A DNA stretch of 64,000 bases from Natrinema sp. DC36 (GCF_020405225.1 NZ_CP084475.1:62001-126000), one strand, 5' to 3'. Counted from the stretch's first letter, positions 44,612 through 53,815 are shown. Notes: generated from the letters alone by a model not told the origin. Program-made: numbers and translations.

Positions 44612-46885
44612 TCAGCGCCCGCCGAACAGCCGCTCCCGCAGTGACCGCGACGACGGTCGCTCCGAGAGCAGCACGGGCGTGTCGAGATTCTCGATTGTGT
44701 CGAACGCGAGCGATCCACGGACGATCCGCGAGAGGAGTCCGCGCTCCGTCGCGCCGACGATCACGAGGCTGTACTCCTCGCCGACCCGGCCGATCGTTTC
44801 TTCTACGTCACCTGCCTCGATGCGCAGCTCCGAGTCACCGAGGTCGTGTCCATCAGCCCAGCCGGAGAGGAACTCTCGTCCGGACTCTTCTTCGCTGGGA
44901 TCGACGACATACAGTAGCGAGAGATCGACGCCGACGGTGTCACGGAGCGCACGGGCGACCTCAGCAGAGAGGTCCGAGGAGGGACCGCCGGCTGTCGGCA
45001 CGAGCACGTCCGAGAGGTCCAGTTTCTGACCGTCCAAGATGAGGAAGTCACACGGGAGATCATGAGTCAGCTCGTCCAGCGAACCCTCGACGCGCCCGCC
45101 AGCGAACCGTGTTCCACCATAGCCCATCACGACGGTGTCGACGTCGTTTGCCCGTGCCGCGTCGAACACCTCCTCGATCCCACGGTGCGAGAGGATCGTC
45201 TTCGTCTCGATCGGGACGTCGAACGCCTCTGCGTCCGCGGCTGCCTCGGCTAGCAACTCCTCAGAGGACTGGTCAAGGTCGGTACGGTTCTCGGCAGCTG
45301 TCTCCAGTGATGTCTGGTCCGGGACAGTGATGATGTGGGTCGCCAGTATGTGACCGCCCTTGTGTTGGGCGAGCGCGCCGGCGAGTGTGATGAGCGCACT
45401 CTCGGTCCGTGGGTTCGCCACAGCAACCATGATCGTCGGCCCCTCGTTTCCGGTTCCGCTTGGTGCGACTGCGTCTGCGGCGCCGACGACCTGATCAGGG
45501 AAATCTGCTTCTCGGCTCCGGATAAACTCCGAGAGTACGCCCTGTTTATCAGTCTTGTCCCGGGCGTAGATGAAGTACCACGCCACGGCCGCAACAACGA
45601 AACCGGCCGACAGTGCAATCTCGATCCCGTCCATGAACGCGACGAGCCCGAGCGACAGGATCGCGCCGAGTATCGGTGTGATCGGGTACAGCGGGACGTT
45701 GAAGTCCGGGTCGTACTCCGGAGTGTCGGCCTCGCGGAAGACGATGAGCGCCACGTTCATTAGCGCGTATACGATGAGGTGGAGGACGCTGGCCGCCTTC
45801 GCGAGCACCTCGATCTCTTGGCCCAACAGCGCGATGAAGACGATGATGAGCGCCCCGGTCACGAGGATCGACCGGTACGGCGTCGCGTAGTTCGGGTGGA
45901 TCTCGTTGAGCCAGTTGGTGACGATCTTGTCCCGTCCCATCGCGAAGTTGATCCGGGCCGACGCGAGGATCGACGCGTTCGCCGACGATGCGGTCGCGAG
46001 GAGCGCGCCCACGGTCATCACGGCGGCGGCGATTCCCGCAACTCCAGTCACCGGTCCGATCGATTCAGGGAAGGCGACCCGCGCGGCCTGCACGACCGGC
46101 GCGTCTTGGCTGAGCTCTGGCCACGGGACGACGCCGAGCATCGTGGTCACAAGGATCGCGTAGATCACCGTGACGATGGCGACGCTCCCGATAATGGCGA
46201 TCGGGAGATTCCGGCCGGGGTCCTTCAGCTCCTCAGCGACGGTCGCGATCTTCGCATATCCGAGGAAGGAAACGAATACGAGCGCGGTCCCCGGGAGGAT
46301 CGCGCCGTAGCCCGCCGGAGCAAGCCCGCCTTTGCTCTCGGCGAGCGTCGCGTAGTCGAACGAGAGGAAACCGGCGACGGAGAATGCGGCAAGGATCGAT
46401 AGCAGAAGGAAGACGATCACTGTCTGGACCCCGCCAGTCTCCTTCGCGCCGATGTAGTTGACTGCGACGAAGATAGCCCCAGCGACAAGCGCCCCCAACT
46501 GGATCGGATTGAGAAACGCGATCGACGGGAGACCGACGAATACGGTGAGATACTGGCCGAATCCAATACAGTAGAACGCGGAAGCGAACGCAAGCCCCAT
46601 CCAGTCGCCCATCCCCGCGATCGACCCGAACATCGGGCCAAGCGACTTGTTGATGTAGTAGTAACCGCCTCCAGCCTTCGGCATCGCCGTACCGAGCTCG
46701 GAGACGGAAAGCGCGTTCACCATTGCAATCAGCCCGCCGACAACGAACGAGACGACGACGACAGGCCCTGCTGCGTTCGCGGCGACTCCGGGTAGCACGA
46801 AGATGCCGGCGCCGATCATCGTGCCGATGCCGATGGTCATCGCCGAAATTAGCCCGAGGTCCTTCGCAAGCTCGTCGTCGCTCAT
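44612..46885 (-). CDS. APC-family amino-acid permease fused to two Usp domains
   Basis: 757 residues. An N-terminal APC transporter with 12 TMs (about 10-440) shows GIGTMIGAGIFVLPGVAANAAG (the substrate-binding GxG of TM1), MPKAGGGYYYINKSLGPMFG and ASSANASILASARINFAMGRD. Two Usp folds follow (about 475-610 and 615-745): PTIMVAVANPRTESALITLA and DVLVPTAGGPSSDLSAEVA. The tail ends RSLRERLFGGR, near-identical in layout to the FNT fusion at 34503. It overlaps the upstream Usp gene by 4 bases (ATGA), so they are co-translated. It probably imports amino acids with adenine-nucleotide or similar control through the Usp tail (inference). Confidence 0.93.
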   Translation of the reverse strand: MSDDELAKDLGLISAMTIGIGTMIGAGIFVLPGVAANAAGPVVVVSFVVGGLIAMVNALSVSELGTAMPKAGGGYYYINKSLGPMFGSIAGMGDWMGLAFASAFYCIGFGQYLTVFVGLPSIAFLNPIQLGALVAGAIFVAVNYIGAKETGGVQTVIVFLLLSILAAFSVAGFLSFDYATLAESKGGLAPAGYGAILPGTALVFVSFLGYAKIATVAEELKDPGRNLPIAIIGSVAIVTVIYAILVTTMLGVVPWPELSQDAPVVQAARVAFPESIGPVTGVAGIAAAVMTVGALLATASSANASILASARINFAMGRDKIVTNWLNEIHPNYATPYRSILVTGALIIVFIALLGQEIEVLAKAASVLHLIVYALMNVALIVFREADTPEYDPDFNVPLYPITPILGAILSLGLVAFMDGIEIALSAGFVVAAVAWYFIYARDKTDKQGVLSEFIRSREADFPDQVVGAADAVAPSGTGNEGPTIMVAVANPRTESALITLAGALAQHKGGHILATHIITVPDQTSLETAAENRTDLDQSSEELLAEAAADAEAFDVPIETKTILSHRGIEEVFDAARANDVDTVVMGYGGTRFAGGRVEGSLDELTHDLPCDFLILDGQKLDLSDVLVPTAGGPSSDLSAEVARALRDTVGVDLSLLYVVDPSEEESGREFLSGWADGHDLGDSELRIEAGDVEETIGRVGEEYSLVIVGATERGLLSRIVRGSLAFDTIENLDTPVLLSERPSSRSLRERLFGGR

Positions 46886-47319
46886 CCGTCGCTGTCGGCT
46901 CGCGGCAGCGCGATTACAGGACGGTTCGCCTGTGTGACGAGTTTGAGCGAGAGGTCGCCGGAGAGGAACTGCATGAGCCGGTTACCGCCGCGGGAGCGGT
47001 ACGCGATGGCGGTCGCGTCGACCTCCTCAGCGGCGTCGAAGATAGCCCCGACGACGTCCCGAGCGTACGTGGTGTGGTCGTCGGCGTCCGGGAGAACCGA
47101 GCGGACGGCAACATAGGATTCCTCGGCGAGTTCCTCGGACTGCTCGACGGGTGTTTTGTCCGGGGCGCCGCCGGCCTTCTCGACGACGTGGAGCGCGGTG
47201 ACCCGTTTGGGTTGGTAGGGTTCGAGTTCTCTTGCGGTGGCTCGTGCGTCCTCCTCGTGGGCGACCGGGAGGAGCACGTGTGCCAGGAGGTCTTGGTCGT
47301 CGTCTGTGGTTCGATTCAT
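46882..47319 (-). CDS. Universal stress protein
   Basis: 145 residues from ATG at 47319: LAHVLLPVAHEEDARATARE, VTALHVVEKAGG, EVDATAIAYRSRGGNRLMQF, SLKLVTQANRPVIALP. The GxxGx(9)G[S/T] loop is not conserved, so it is a non-ATP-type Usp. The stop overlaps the permease start by 4 bases. A start at 47328 is possible. It is divergent from the Lrp-RCK_C regulator at 47623, with a small zinc-finger gene between. Confidence 0.88.
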   Translation of the reverse strand: MNRTTDDDQDLLAHVLLPVAHEEDARATARELEPYQPKRVTALHVVEKAGGAPDKTPVEQSEELAEESYVAVRSVLPDADDHTTYARDVVGAIFDAAEEVDATAIAYRSRGGNRLMQFLSGDLSLKLVTQANRPVIALPRADSDG

Positions 47320-47443
47320 ACCCGCCACTATCTGCTCGCCTGCATTAAAACCCCACTCTCCGAAGCTATACTTATAAGTAGATTTGTGTAGGCGGAATAT
47401 AGTCGAAGTATTTCGTCGGCTAAGCCAATTCCTCTCGGGACAG

Positions 47444-47548
47444 ATGGCGACAGTTCACGAGTGTCGGAACTGTGGGACAACGCTGAACAAGCCGATAGCA
47501 GAGTGCCCTGCTTGTGGCTCTACCGAAACCGCGTTCTACGAACTGTAG
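47444..47548 (+). CDS. 34-residue zinc-ribbon peptide
   Basis: MATVHECRNCGTTLNKPIAE followed by CPACGSTETAFYEL: a minimal CxxC...CxxC ribbon with clean ATG-TAG boundaries, directly upstream of the Lrp-RCK_C gene on the same strand (75 bases between). It is too short for routine gene calling, but the motif spacing is characteristic. Confidence 0.6.
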   Translation: MATVHECRNCGTTLNKPIAECPACGSTETAFYEL

Positions 47549-47622
47549 CGCTGCGGAACTCAGCTGCATCCCGTTGAACGATAGAAAGGTCAATTGTGGT
47601 TGCGAACGAACAACCAACAACA

Positions 47623-48381
47623 ATGGATTATCGTCTTGACGAAATCGATCGGTTGGCGCTGTACTATCTCGGGTCGGACGCGCGGAACACAACGGCGACC
47701 GAAATCGCCGAGCAAGTGAACGTGTCGGCGGGAACCGTACGGAATCGCCTCAATCAGCTCGAACAGCACGGCATCCTTTGTGGCTATCCCGCACACATCG
47801 ACTATGAGCGCGCGGACGGCCTCCTCACCGGCCTCTTCGTCTGTAGCGCCAGCGTCTCCGAACGCGACCGCCTTACAAGGAAAATTCTCGATATCTCTGG
47901 CGTTGTCAACGTCCGCAACGTCATGTCCGGCGACGACGGCCTCCATGTGAAAGCCATCGGCGAGGACACCACGTCGCTACAGCGCATCGCCAGCGAGATC
48001 GAGGACCTCGGCATCGCCATCGAGGACGAGAGCCTCATTAAGGAAGAGTACCACCAACCCTACCAGCCCTACGGTCCGACGGATGCCACGCACTCCCAGC
48101 CGGCGACGAACGTGTTGAGCCTCGTCGGTGACGCACAGGTTGTAGACTTGACCGTCACCGAGGACGCGCCAGTCGCCGGTAAAACGCTGGCGGAGGCGAA
48201 AGAGCAGGGGTTGCTCGGCGAGGACGTGCTAGTAGTCGCCATCGAACGCGGAGAGGAAGTCGTGTCAGTAAACGGCCGTACCGAGATTCGACCCGGAGAC
48301 CTCGTCTCCTTATTCTCCCCGGTCGGTATCCGAAACGACACCTTCGACGGGTTCGGCGGCACTGCAGCGAAGCGAGTGTAG
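47623..48381 (+). CDS. Lrp/AsnC regulator fused to RCK_C (TrkA-C) domain
   Basis: 252 residues: a winged-helix DNA-binding part (about 1-58; YRLDEIDRLALYYLGSDAR, SAGTVRNRLNQLEQHGIL), an AsnC-type domain (about 65-145) and, after a Pro/Tyr-rich linker, a TrkA-C domain (about 165-245; VVDLTVTEDAPVAGKTLAEA, LLGEDVLVVAIERGEE, EIRPGDLVSLFSP). RCK_C domains bind small ligands, including cyclic di-AMP in several bacteria (family knowledge). The ATG at 47623 is preferred over 47596. It faces away from the Usp-APC operon, so it most likely senses a ligand and controls that operon. Confidence 0.92.
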   Translation: MDYRLDEIDRLALYYLGSDARNTTATEIAEQVNVSAGTVRNRLNQLEQHGILCGYPAHIDYERADGLLTGLFVCSASVSERDRLTRKILDISGVVNVRNVMSGDDGLHVKAIGEDTTSLQRIASEIEDLGIAIEDESLIKEEYHQPYQPYGPTDATHSQPATNVLSLVGDAQVVDLTVTEDAPVAGKTLAEAKEQGLLGEDVLVVAIERGEEVVSVNGRTEIRPGDLVSLFSPVGIRNDTFDGFGGTAAKRV

Positions 48382-48388
48382 GTCGTAT

Positions 48389-48807
48389 TTGTGGTGCGCC
48401 CAGTATGTTGTTGACCACGCCTTCCAGAGTGAGTGCGTCACCAGCAAAATCACGCTGGACGGCGAAACCTACAAAGACGTACGAGAGGCCATGGACGGCT
48501 TCAACGGTGGACTGATGCAAGCCGCCCGGAGCATGGCCACCGAAGCCTGCAAGAGCGTTGTTGTAGAAGCGAGATGTTCCCTCGAGAGCCACCCGTCGAC
48601 GGACGAACTCGTCACTTCGTCCATCCACGTAATGCTGACTCATGTGATGGAGAGGGTGAATCAGACGGTCATCGGAAGATAAAATCGCTGGCAATCTCGA
48701 AACTTCGCTAAGAGTTCGACGGGGAGTTCGCTCGGGACGCCCCGGAGATCCACCTCAACATCTCGCATACGCGCACGGATGCAGAGTTCCTCCAACAACT
48801 GTTGTAG
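48389..48807 (+). pseudogene. Remnant of a conserved small protein
   Basis: Pieces such as CVTSKITLDGETYKDVREAM, then in a later frame EFDGEFARDAPEIHLNISH and TDAEFLQQLL before TAG, look like halves of a soluble protein joined by unrelated sequence. The identity is unknown. Confidence 0.3.
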
Positions 48808-48860
48808 ATAGATACTACTGTGTGTTCTACGATCAAAAAGACTACGAGCCAGGAATTGAG

Positions 48861-49811
48861 TTAGTCAGCAGCGCCTCGCTCAGAAGAAGGCTCAGCATCG
48901 ATATTCTGTGACCGGTCAACGGTAACCCGCGCACTCCCGCTCGTTTCGTCGAAAACGAGGTGTGTATGTGGATACGCTATTTCGACATCAGCCTCGTCAA
49001 GTTCATCCCAGATACTTTCGTGTACCTTCGACCGCATCTCGATCGGGAGATATGGCTTTTCTACCCAGAAATAGAGGTCAATGCGGATTCCGTGATCACC
49101 GAATTCACTAATGAACGCCTTGGGTTCAGCAGGATATTTTGTGCCACCGAGTCGGATTGCTGGACCGCCCTCAATTACGCCATCAATGTGTCTAACAGTA
49201 CGTTCTAACAGTTGGCGTGCTTCCGCAAGATCGCCTTCGTATGTCACCGTAAATTCAATCGAGACACGTGTCCGTTCGTCGTTCGCAGAGTAATTGATCA
49301 CATCACGGTCATATATTGTTGAATTGGGAATGACGAGGAACGTATTTTCTAGTGTTAAAATTTTCGTGTATCGAAGAGTGATTTCCTCTACATACCCGCG
49401 TTTATCTTCATCAACGATCTCAATCATGTCATCGATCTCGTAGGGACGATTGACGAGGATCAAGAACCCGGCAACGAAATCGGTAGCAATCGGTGCTAGG
49501 ACAACAGCCAGGACAGCAGAAAGAACGGTGACTGAGAATAAGAGCCCTGTGACTTCAACTCTGAGGATTCCCAGCACAAAAAAGAGGGCAACAACCATCG
49601 TTCCAGCACGAAACATCCGAAGCAAAATCTCCGCGACGCTTCGCCGCCGAACGCGGCGAACTACGTTCGGACGAATCACCCGTGTGAGGAGTCTAGAACC
49701 GTACCAAGCAAGTATTAAGACAACGAATGCAATAAGCCAGTTTCCACCCAGAAGCTGACTCAATTCGTCGGTCCACCGTATCTGAGCGCTTCGATCAAAT
49801 AATGCGATCAT
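48861..49811 (-). CDS. mscS: Small-conductance mechanosensitive channel (MscS family)
   Basis: 316 residues: TMs LIAFVVLILAWYGSRLL, GTMVVALFFVLGILRV, the pore-lining helix region LLFSVTVLSAVLAVVLAPIATDFVAG (Ala/Gly-rich), then the beta domain RPYEIDDMIEI, LRYTKILTLENTFLVIPNS and the alpha/beta C-terminal vestibule (VSIEFTVTYEGDLAEARQ). The acidic tail is a halophile trait. It releases solutes on hypo-osmotic shock. Transcribed alone. Confidence 0.92.
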   Translation of the reverse strand: MIALFDRSAQIRWTDELSQLLGGNWLIAFVVLILAWYGSRLLTRVIRPNVVRRVRRRSVAEILLRMFRAGTMVVALFFVLGILRVEVTGLLFSVTVLSAVLAVVLAPIATDFVAGFLILVNRPYEIDDMIEIVDEDKRGYVEEITLRYTKILTLENTFLVIPNSTIYDRDVINYSANDERTRVSIEFTVTYEGDLAEARQLLERTVRHIDGVIEGGPAIRLGGTKYPAEPKAFISEFGDHGIRIDLYFWVEKPYLPIEMRSKVHESIWDELDEADVEIAYPHTHLVFDETSGSARVTVDRSQNIDAEPSSERGAAD

Positions 49812-49896
49812 AGGGCACTATTCAACAGAAACGGAGTAAAGTGATGTGCCCGAAATCACAACCCTACAGGCAGCCAATGGTCGGCACTGCTAAGAG

Positions 49897-49992
49897 CTAA
49901 AAGTCGTGACGACACAATCAATCTCGCCAGCCTTGTTGAAGAGGGGTGTTGCATTGACCGAGAACCAGCGTGAATCGCCATTAGGAGTTCAA
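49897..49992 (-). pseudogene. PAS-domain fragment
   Basis: On the minus strand, TPNGDSRWFSVNATPLFNKA and GEIDCVVTTF are the last strands of a PAS fold as found in haloarchaeal sensor kinases. No kinase or further PAS sequence remains. Confidence 0.5.
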
Positions 49993-50166
49993 CTGAAGAA
50001 TTTTATCGTATACCGATTCGCCTATTTTGAGCGTTCGAGCGAAGGGATGAGTGTCGATTAGGAACTCGTGACTATCTTCGTCATTAATCAAAAATGGAAC
50101 GGTACCCAAAGGCAAAATGTGAACCCGTCCCAGAAAGAACCTAAACTAGACAAAATAGGTTCATGA

Positions 50167-50556
50167 TCACGAGGCCGTCGTGTTTGATGACCGAAAACTA
50201 CCATATACGCCCGCTATTGACAGTATTACGATCAGGACACCAGTCACTATATTGACCTAAATTACTAGATCTATAGATATTCCGAAGACGAATGGTGATG
50301 CCACCATCCAGAATCCAAGAAGAATGAGTACCACTGCAATGATGGCGCTAGGTGAGTGCTGTTCTCCAGATCGAAATGCGTGGAACGAGGCTATGAACGC
50401 GATCACGGCGCCAGCGATGACGTTATGCAATCCCATGTTTCCAGTGATCGTAAAGACAACTGACGAAAATAGTACAAAGATGCCGATTGCTGCTGTGAGC
50501 CCTGCTGTTCGCTCAACTAATACCGAAGCGTCATCGACGGACCTATTTCCACTCAT
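50167..50556 (-). pseudogene. SPW-repeat protein with in-frame TAG
   Basis: Starts MSGNRSVDDASVLVERTAG, continues MGLHNVIAGAVIAFIASFHA and LLGFWMVASPFVFGIS, then has TAG at 50257-50259 after DLVI. The same frame resumes without loss: VNIVTGVLIVILSIAGVYGS, ending at a TGA at 50167-50169. The paralog at 18915 has Gly at the stop position. A 99-residue truncated product would lack the last helix. Confidence 0.8.
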
Positions 50557-50569
50557 AACTCGTAACTAA

Positions 50570-51144
50570 AAGTTGCAAAATATTTGAGAATGTCGGTTTC
50601 GCATTTAAATTGTCCTGTCGAAATATGCTCGTTAGTTCAAAGACTTGAATATAATTGCATCTTTCTCATCCATTCCAACTATTAGTTCGAAATAGTCCTG
50701 TTGATCAAATTATTGCCAATTTCAACAAGACAAGCAATAAGTTCGAGTCGGTGGGTCTACTGAACGGCTGGGAATCAGTTCCGTGAGTGTATCAGAGATG
50801 CAAAGAATATAGCTAACATCTTACACCTCGAGGACGGAGTCAACAGCACCGACATCTGGTGATTTTGGGAGGGCGGACGTTCAGATGATAGATTATCAGT
50901 GGGACGAAAGAATCTGAACAATATTACTCTGAGATCGTTGAGACGACCCCATTCTCTGTGACTGTAGCAATCTCTGTAGAGGCCATGTCCTCTCCAAATA
51001 TCGAGAAGAGTATGAGACGTTCAGCTAATCTCACTAAATGAGGGTGCCGATTTGCAGACCTAGGGTAGTAATCACCCTAAGATAAGTTGGGGGACTCTAT
51101 TCAAACAATCATAGTTTTTATATTCAGATCACTATTCTAGCTGT
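50570..51144. other. AT-rich region without a supported gene
   Basis: Both strands are full of stops. No repeat, IS end or hairpin of note is seen. The last 60 bases (AT-rich, TTTATATTC) may hold the promoter of the small membrane protein at 51145. Confidence 0.45.
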
Positions 51145-51363
51145 ATGAGCTTTCAATCATTCGTGGGTGGAACAGTGAGAATTGTCCTTGGTTGGATTAT
51201 ATTCTTCCTCATCAGTCTTGCATCGATATGGTTGTTTACGGCTGGCTATATGAGTGCTGGTGTGATCGTCTTTATTATCGCGTTATTCTGCGGTGTGTAT
51301 GCTGAACACCACCGGGGGAAGCAGGGCCAACGAGTCCGTGACGGTGGAAACACGTATCGTTGA
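51145..51363 (+). CDS. Small two-TM membrane protein
   Basis: 72 residues: GGTVRIVLGWIIFFLISLAS, WLFTAGYMSAGVIVFIIALF and a basic cytosolic tail (HHRGKQGQRVRDGG). It is plausibly a real haloarchaeal small membrane protein; no family recognised. Confidence 0.55.
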   Translation: MSFQSFVGGTVRIVLGWIIFFLISLASIWLFTAGYMSAGVIVFIIALFCGVYAEHHRGKQGQRVRDGGNTYR

Positions 51364-51561
51364 CTCTCAAGTCTTGGTGAGCGCCGCGACGTATTTTCAT
51401 CATCATACTCAAGGGACGCCGTCCCCGTAGCCCACTTGTATTTTGTTCACCTCAGATAACAACTGTTCTTTGAACAAGGATTGTCGTCGACTCAGTTATC
51501 GTAGTAACAGGGTATGCCGATAGAGAGGTGCTATCGTCATCTAATGTAAATTCCGTCAACT

Positions 51562-52359
51562 GGCACTGTCTAGTTTAGCACCTCGGCTGGAGTCTGTCCG
51601 TTGAGTGATTGGTGCGGTCGTTGTGTGTTATAGTAGTGTACAAACTGTTCAAACCATTCTCTGACGCTCGCCCGACTGACCACCCACGAGTTATGGAAGC
51701 GGTCAACTCGCATCCTGAAGGTATGAAACCATTTTTCGATCAAGTTTCGATCGACGTAGTCAAGCTGACCGCTCAACCCTAATCGAGAGAAGGCAGTCAG
51801 ATAGCCGTAGCCATCGACGAGAAACACCGTCTCGGAGAGATCGTGTTTCTCGGTTAATCGATACAGAAATGCAGCGGCTGGATCGGTGCCTCGTCGTCCG
51901 AACACTGCTACATCAAGAATTAGTCGTGAGTCTAAGTCTATTGCATCGTATACCCAAGGCCAGTCGCCGTTGATCTTGACAGCAGTTTCATCAATGGCGA
52001 CCCGCGACAGCTGCGCCGTCCTCAGAACGCTTCGCGTTCTGATGGGCTGCACGAGAGCTTCGCTCTCGTGGACGTCGGCGGGTCTGGCACGCTGTCAGCC
52101 AGCCGATGTACCAGTGCCAGATTGCTTGATGAGAGCGTTCCACACCGATTAAGCGAAGAATCGCTTGTGTCTCTCGGAGCGAACAACCGGTCGCGTGGAG
52201 CCGAACGGCGAACACCCTGACGGGCGTCGCCGTCCGCTCACGCTCCCAAGATTCTTCTAAATCCGTCGCGTAAGACTCGCTGAGCAGGTCTGCGAGCTGC
52301 ATGTCCAAACCAACTCCACGACCTGCTCGCTTCTCAAACTGCGCTAACTAGACAGTGCC
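51562..52359 (-). mobile_element. IS6-family insertion sequence, transposase disrupted
   Basis: 14-bp perfect inverted ends (GGCACTGTCTAGTT at 51562-51575, complement at 52346-52359) bound 798 bases. The minus strand encodes the IS6 transposase in pieces: HTH part with CSLRETQAILRLIGVERSHQ (51991-52308), then DDE part with VAIDETAVKINGDWPWVY, ETVFLVDGYGYLTAFSRLGL, EKWFHTFRMRVDRFHNSW and HYYNTQRPHQSLNG (51570-52052). One base is missing near 52113, and a 52-bp double-hairpin insert lies at 52021-52072. No target duplication is seen. Confidence 0.85.
52017..52076. repeat. Double-hairpin insert inside the IS6 transposase
   Basis: Two perfect 9-bp stems with the same TTC loop (52022-52042, TCAGAACGC/GCGTTCTGA; 52050-52070, CACGAGAGC/GCTCTCGTG) occupy 52 bases flanked by CGTC at 52017-52020 and 52073-52076. 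Removing 56 bases restores the family reading DPPT-AQLSRVAIDE. Confidence 0.7.
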
Positions 52360-52456
52360 GATTTATCGAACCTGTTTTTCTGATTGACTCAGTGGTATGA
52401 CGTATACTTTAAATGGAGATCGTACATAATGGCAAAAAGAAATTGCAAGATAGCTA

Positions 52457-53815
52457 TCAGTGACTCGCTAAAACGGTGGCAACGACGTACGTACTCCCAG
52501 CCATCAGTGCAAAGTGCGGCGCAAACGCTTTTACTGCTAATTTTTTCGAGTCAGTCATTGTCCGTGCGATTTGCCACGCGATCACCGCACTCCAAAGAAC
52601 CGCGAGCCATAGCCATCCGGTGACGAAAAAGTTGTTCCAGGCCGATACAATCGCGGGACTCGCCCCCGTCGGCAGGGAAAGCGGTATCCCCAGTCCGCGC
52701 GCGAACACGTTCAGCATCTGTCCGCCCGACTCCAGTAGTCCGCCGATAGCGTGACTACCGAGCGTGAACATGATCCCTAGGGGTGCGTACGCGAGGCCGA
52801 ACTTCGTGAACGATGTCGTCCAGTCGATACCGCTCCAACTGCTCGCTAAGCGATTGACGGCAGTGAACGCCAGAATCGTCACAAGAATACTTACGGCGTA
52901 GGCCGCGGTCGGGGCGAGGACGCCGGGAAGGTTCCCGATGACCGTCGTTTCTTCGACGGGACCGCCGAGCACGTGATCGATCGGGAAAACGGCCCAGATG
53001 ATAAGTGCGACGAGTGCCTCGTCAACGAGCGGGATGCGCTCGGTGAGGACCTTTGCGCCCGGCCAGCGGAACCGTAGCTCGACATCTTCGTCGGGTTGTT
53101 CTGTCGTACACTTCATGCAGGCGGTGCACCGGCGATCGGTACTGAGGAAGTCACTCTTGTATTCGAGTGTCGCACACTGGACGCCGGTCTCGGTGTTCTG
53201 TGCGATTTCCAGCGGCGAGAATTTCGAGGTGACGCTCATGACGCCCGTAGCGGGGCAGACGTACCGACAGAACGCCTGCCGTTGGTAGACGAGGCTGACG
53301 GCGACGGCGACGCCAAGAATGGTAAGCCAATACACGGGGATGAGACGAGGCGAGTACGCGACGCCAGCTTTGTACATCGGCCACCGCGCCATGGCGAACG
53401 AAAGCGCCGTCAGCGACAGAACGGACAGCGGTATCCCCAGCACAACCCACTTCCGCGTATACATTGGAAAGTGACGTTGCAGTCCGAATCGCTGGGTAAA
53501 CCGAACGATCGCTCCCATCGGACAGAAGTAGCACCAGATTCGACCGAGAAAGACGAGGCTGAGAAGCATAACTGGAGTCCACCAAAGGCCGAAGAACGCG
53601 ACGTTACCGAAGTTAGTTGCTGAATCCGTTGGACCCACCGCGGCCCGATAGATCGCGTAGAAGAAAATCGCAACGGTGACTAGGTTGACTGCGTGTTGGA
53701 CGTTCTTGTTCGTGAATAAGAACCGAATCATTCGGTTGTTCGTAATTGTGATCCCTGTACCGGAGTCATGTTGGTCGGGAGTGGTCTGATTTGACCGTTG
53801 CTCTTCAGTCGCCAT
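52457..53815 (-). CDS. Polyferredoxin-like 4Fe-4S membrane protein (NapH/NosR type)
   Basis: 452 residues with at least nine TMs. Cys-rich loops are FLGRIWCYFCPMGAIVRF, AFCRYVCPATGVMSV and RRCTACMKCTTEQ: two CxxxCP motifs in the membrane boundary (as in NosR/NapH/CcoG) and a cytosolic CxxCxxC region. The C-terminal half has four further hydrophobic helices (IGNLPGVLAPTAAYAVSILV and others). It probably takes part in quinol-linked electron transfer to periplasm-side reductases or assembly of a copper/iron enzyme; the partner is not encoded nearby. Confidence 0.82.
   Translation of the reverse strand: MATEEQRSNQTTPDQHDSGTGITITNNRMIRFLFTNKNVQHAVNLVTVAIFFYAIYRAAVGPTDSATNFGNVAFFGLWWTPVMLLSLVFLGRIWCYFCPMGAIVRFTQRFGLQRHFPMYTRKWVVLGIPLSVLSLTALSFAMARWPMYKAGVAYSPRLIPVYWLTILGVAVAVSLVYQRQAFCRYVCPATGVMSVTSKFSPLEIAQNTETGVQCATLEYKSDFLSTDRRCTACMKCTTEQPDEDVELRFRWPGAKVLTERIPLVDEALVALIIWAVFPIDHVLGGPVEETTVIGNLPGVLAPTAAYAVSILVTILAFTAVNRLASSWSGIDWTTSFTKFGLAYAPLGIMFTLGSHAIGGLLESGGQMLNVFARGLGIPLSLPTGASPAIVSAWNNFFVTGWLWLAVLWSAVIAWQIARTMTDSKKLAVKAFAPHFALMAGSTYVVATVLASH

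Noticed and set aside
45779-46402. 207-codon plus-strand frame inside the APC permease gene
   Set aside because: Extremely Arg/Asp-biased shadow of membrane-helix codons.
28540-50259. Genome-wide recoding of TAG (e.g. pyrrolysine) as the cause of in-frame stops
   Set aside because: TAG is the natural stop of many intact genes here (956, 1799, 6668, 55540), so reassignment is not supported; nonsense decay is simpler.
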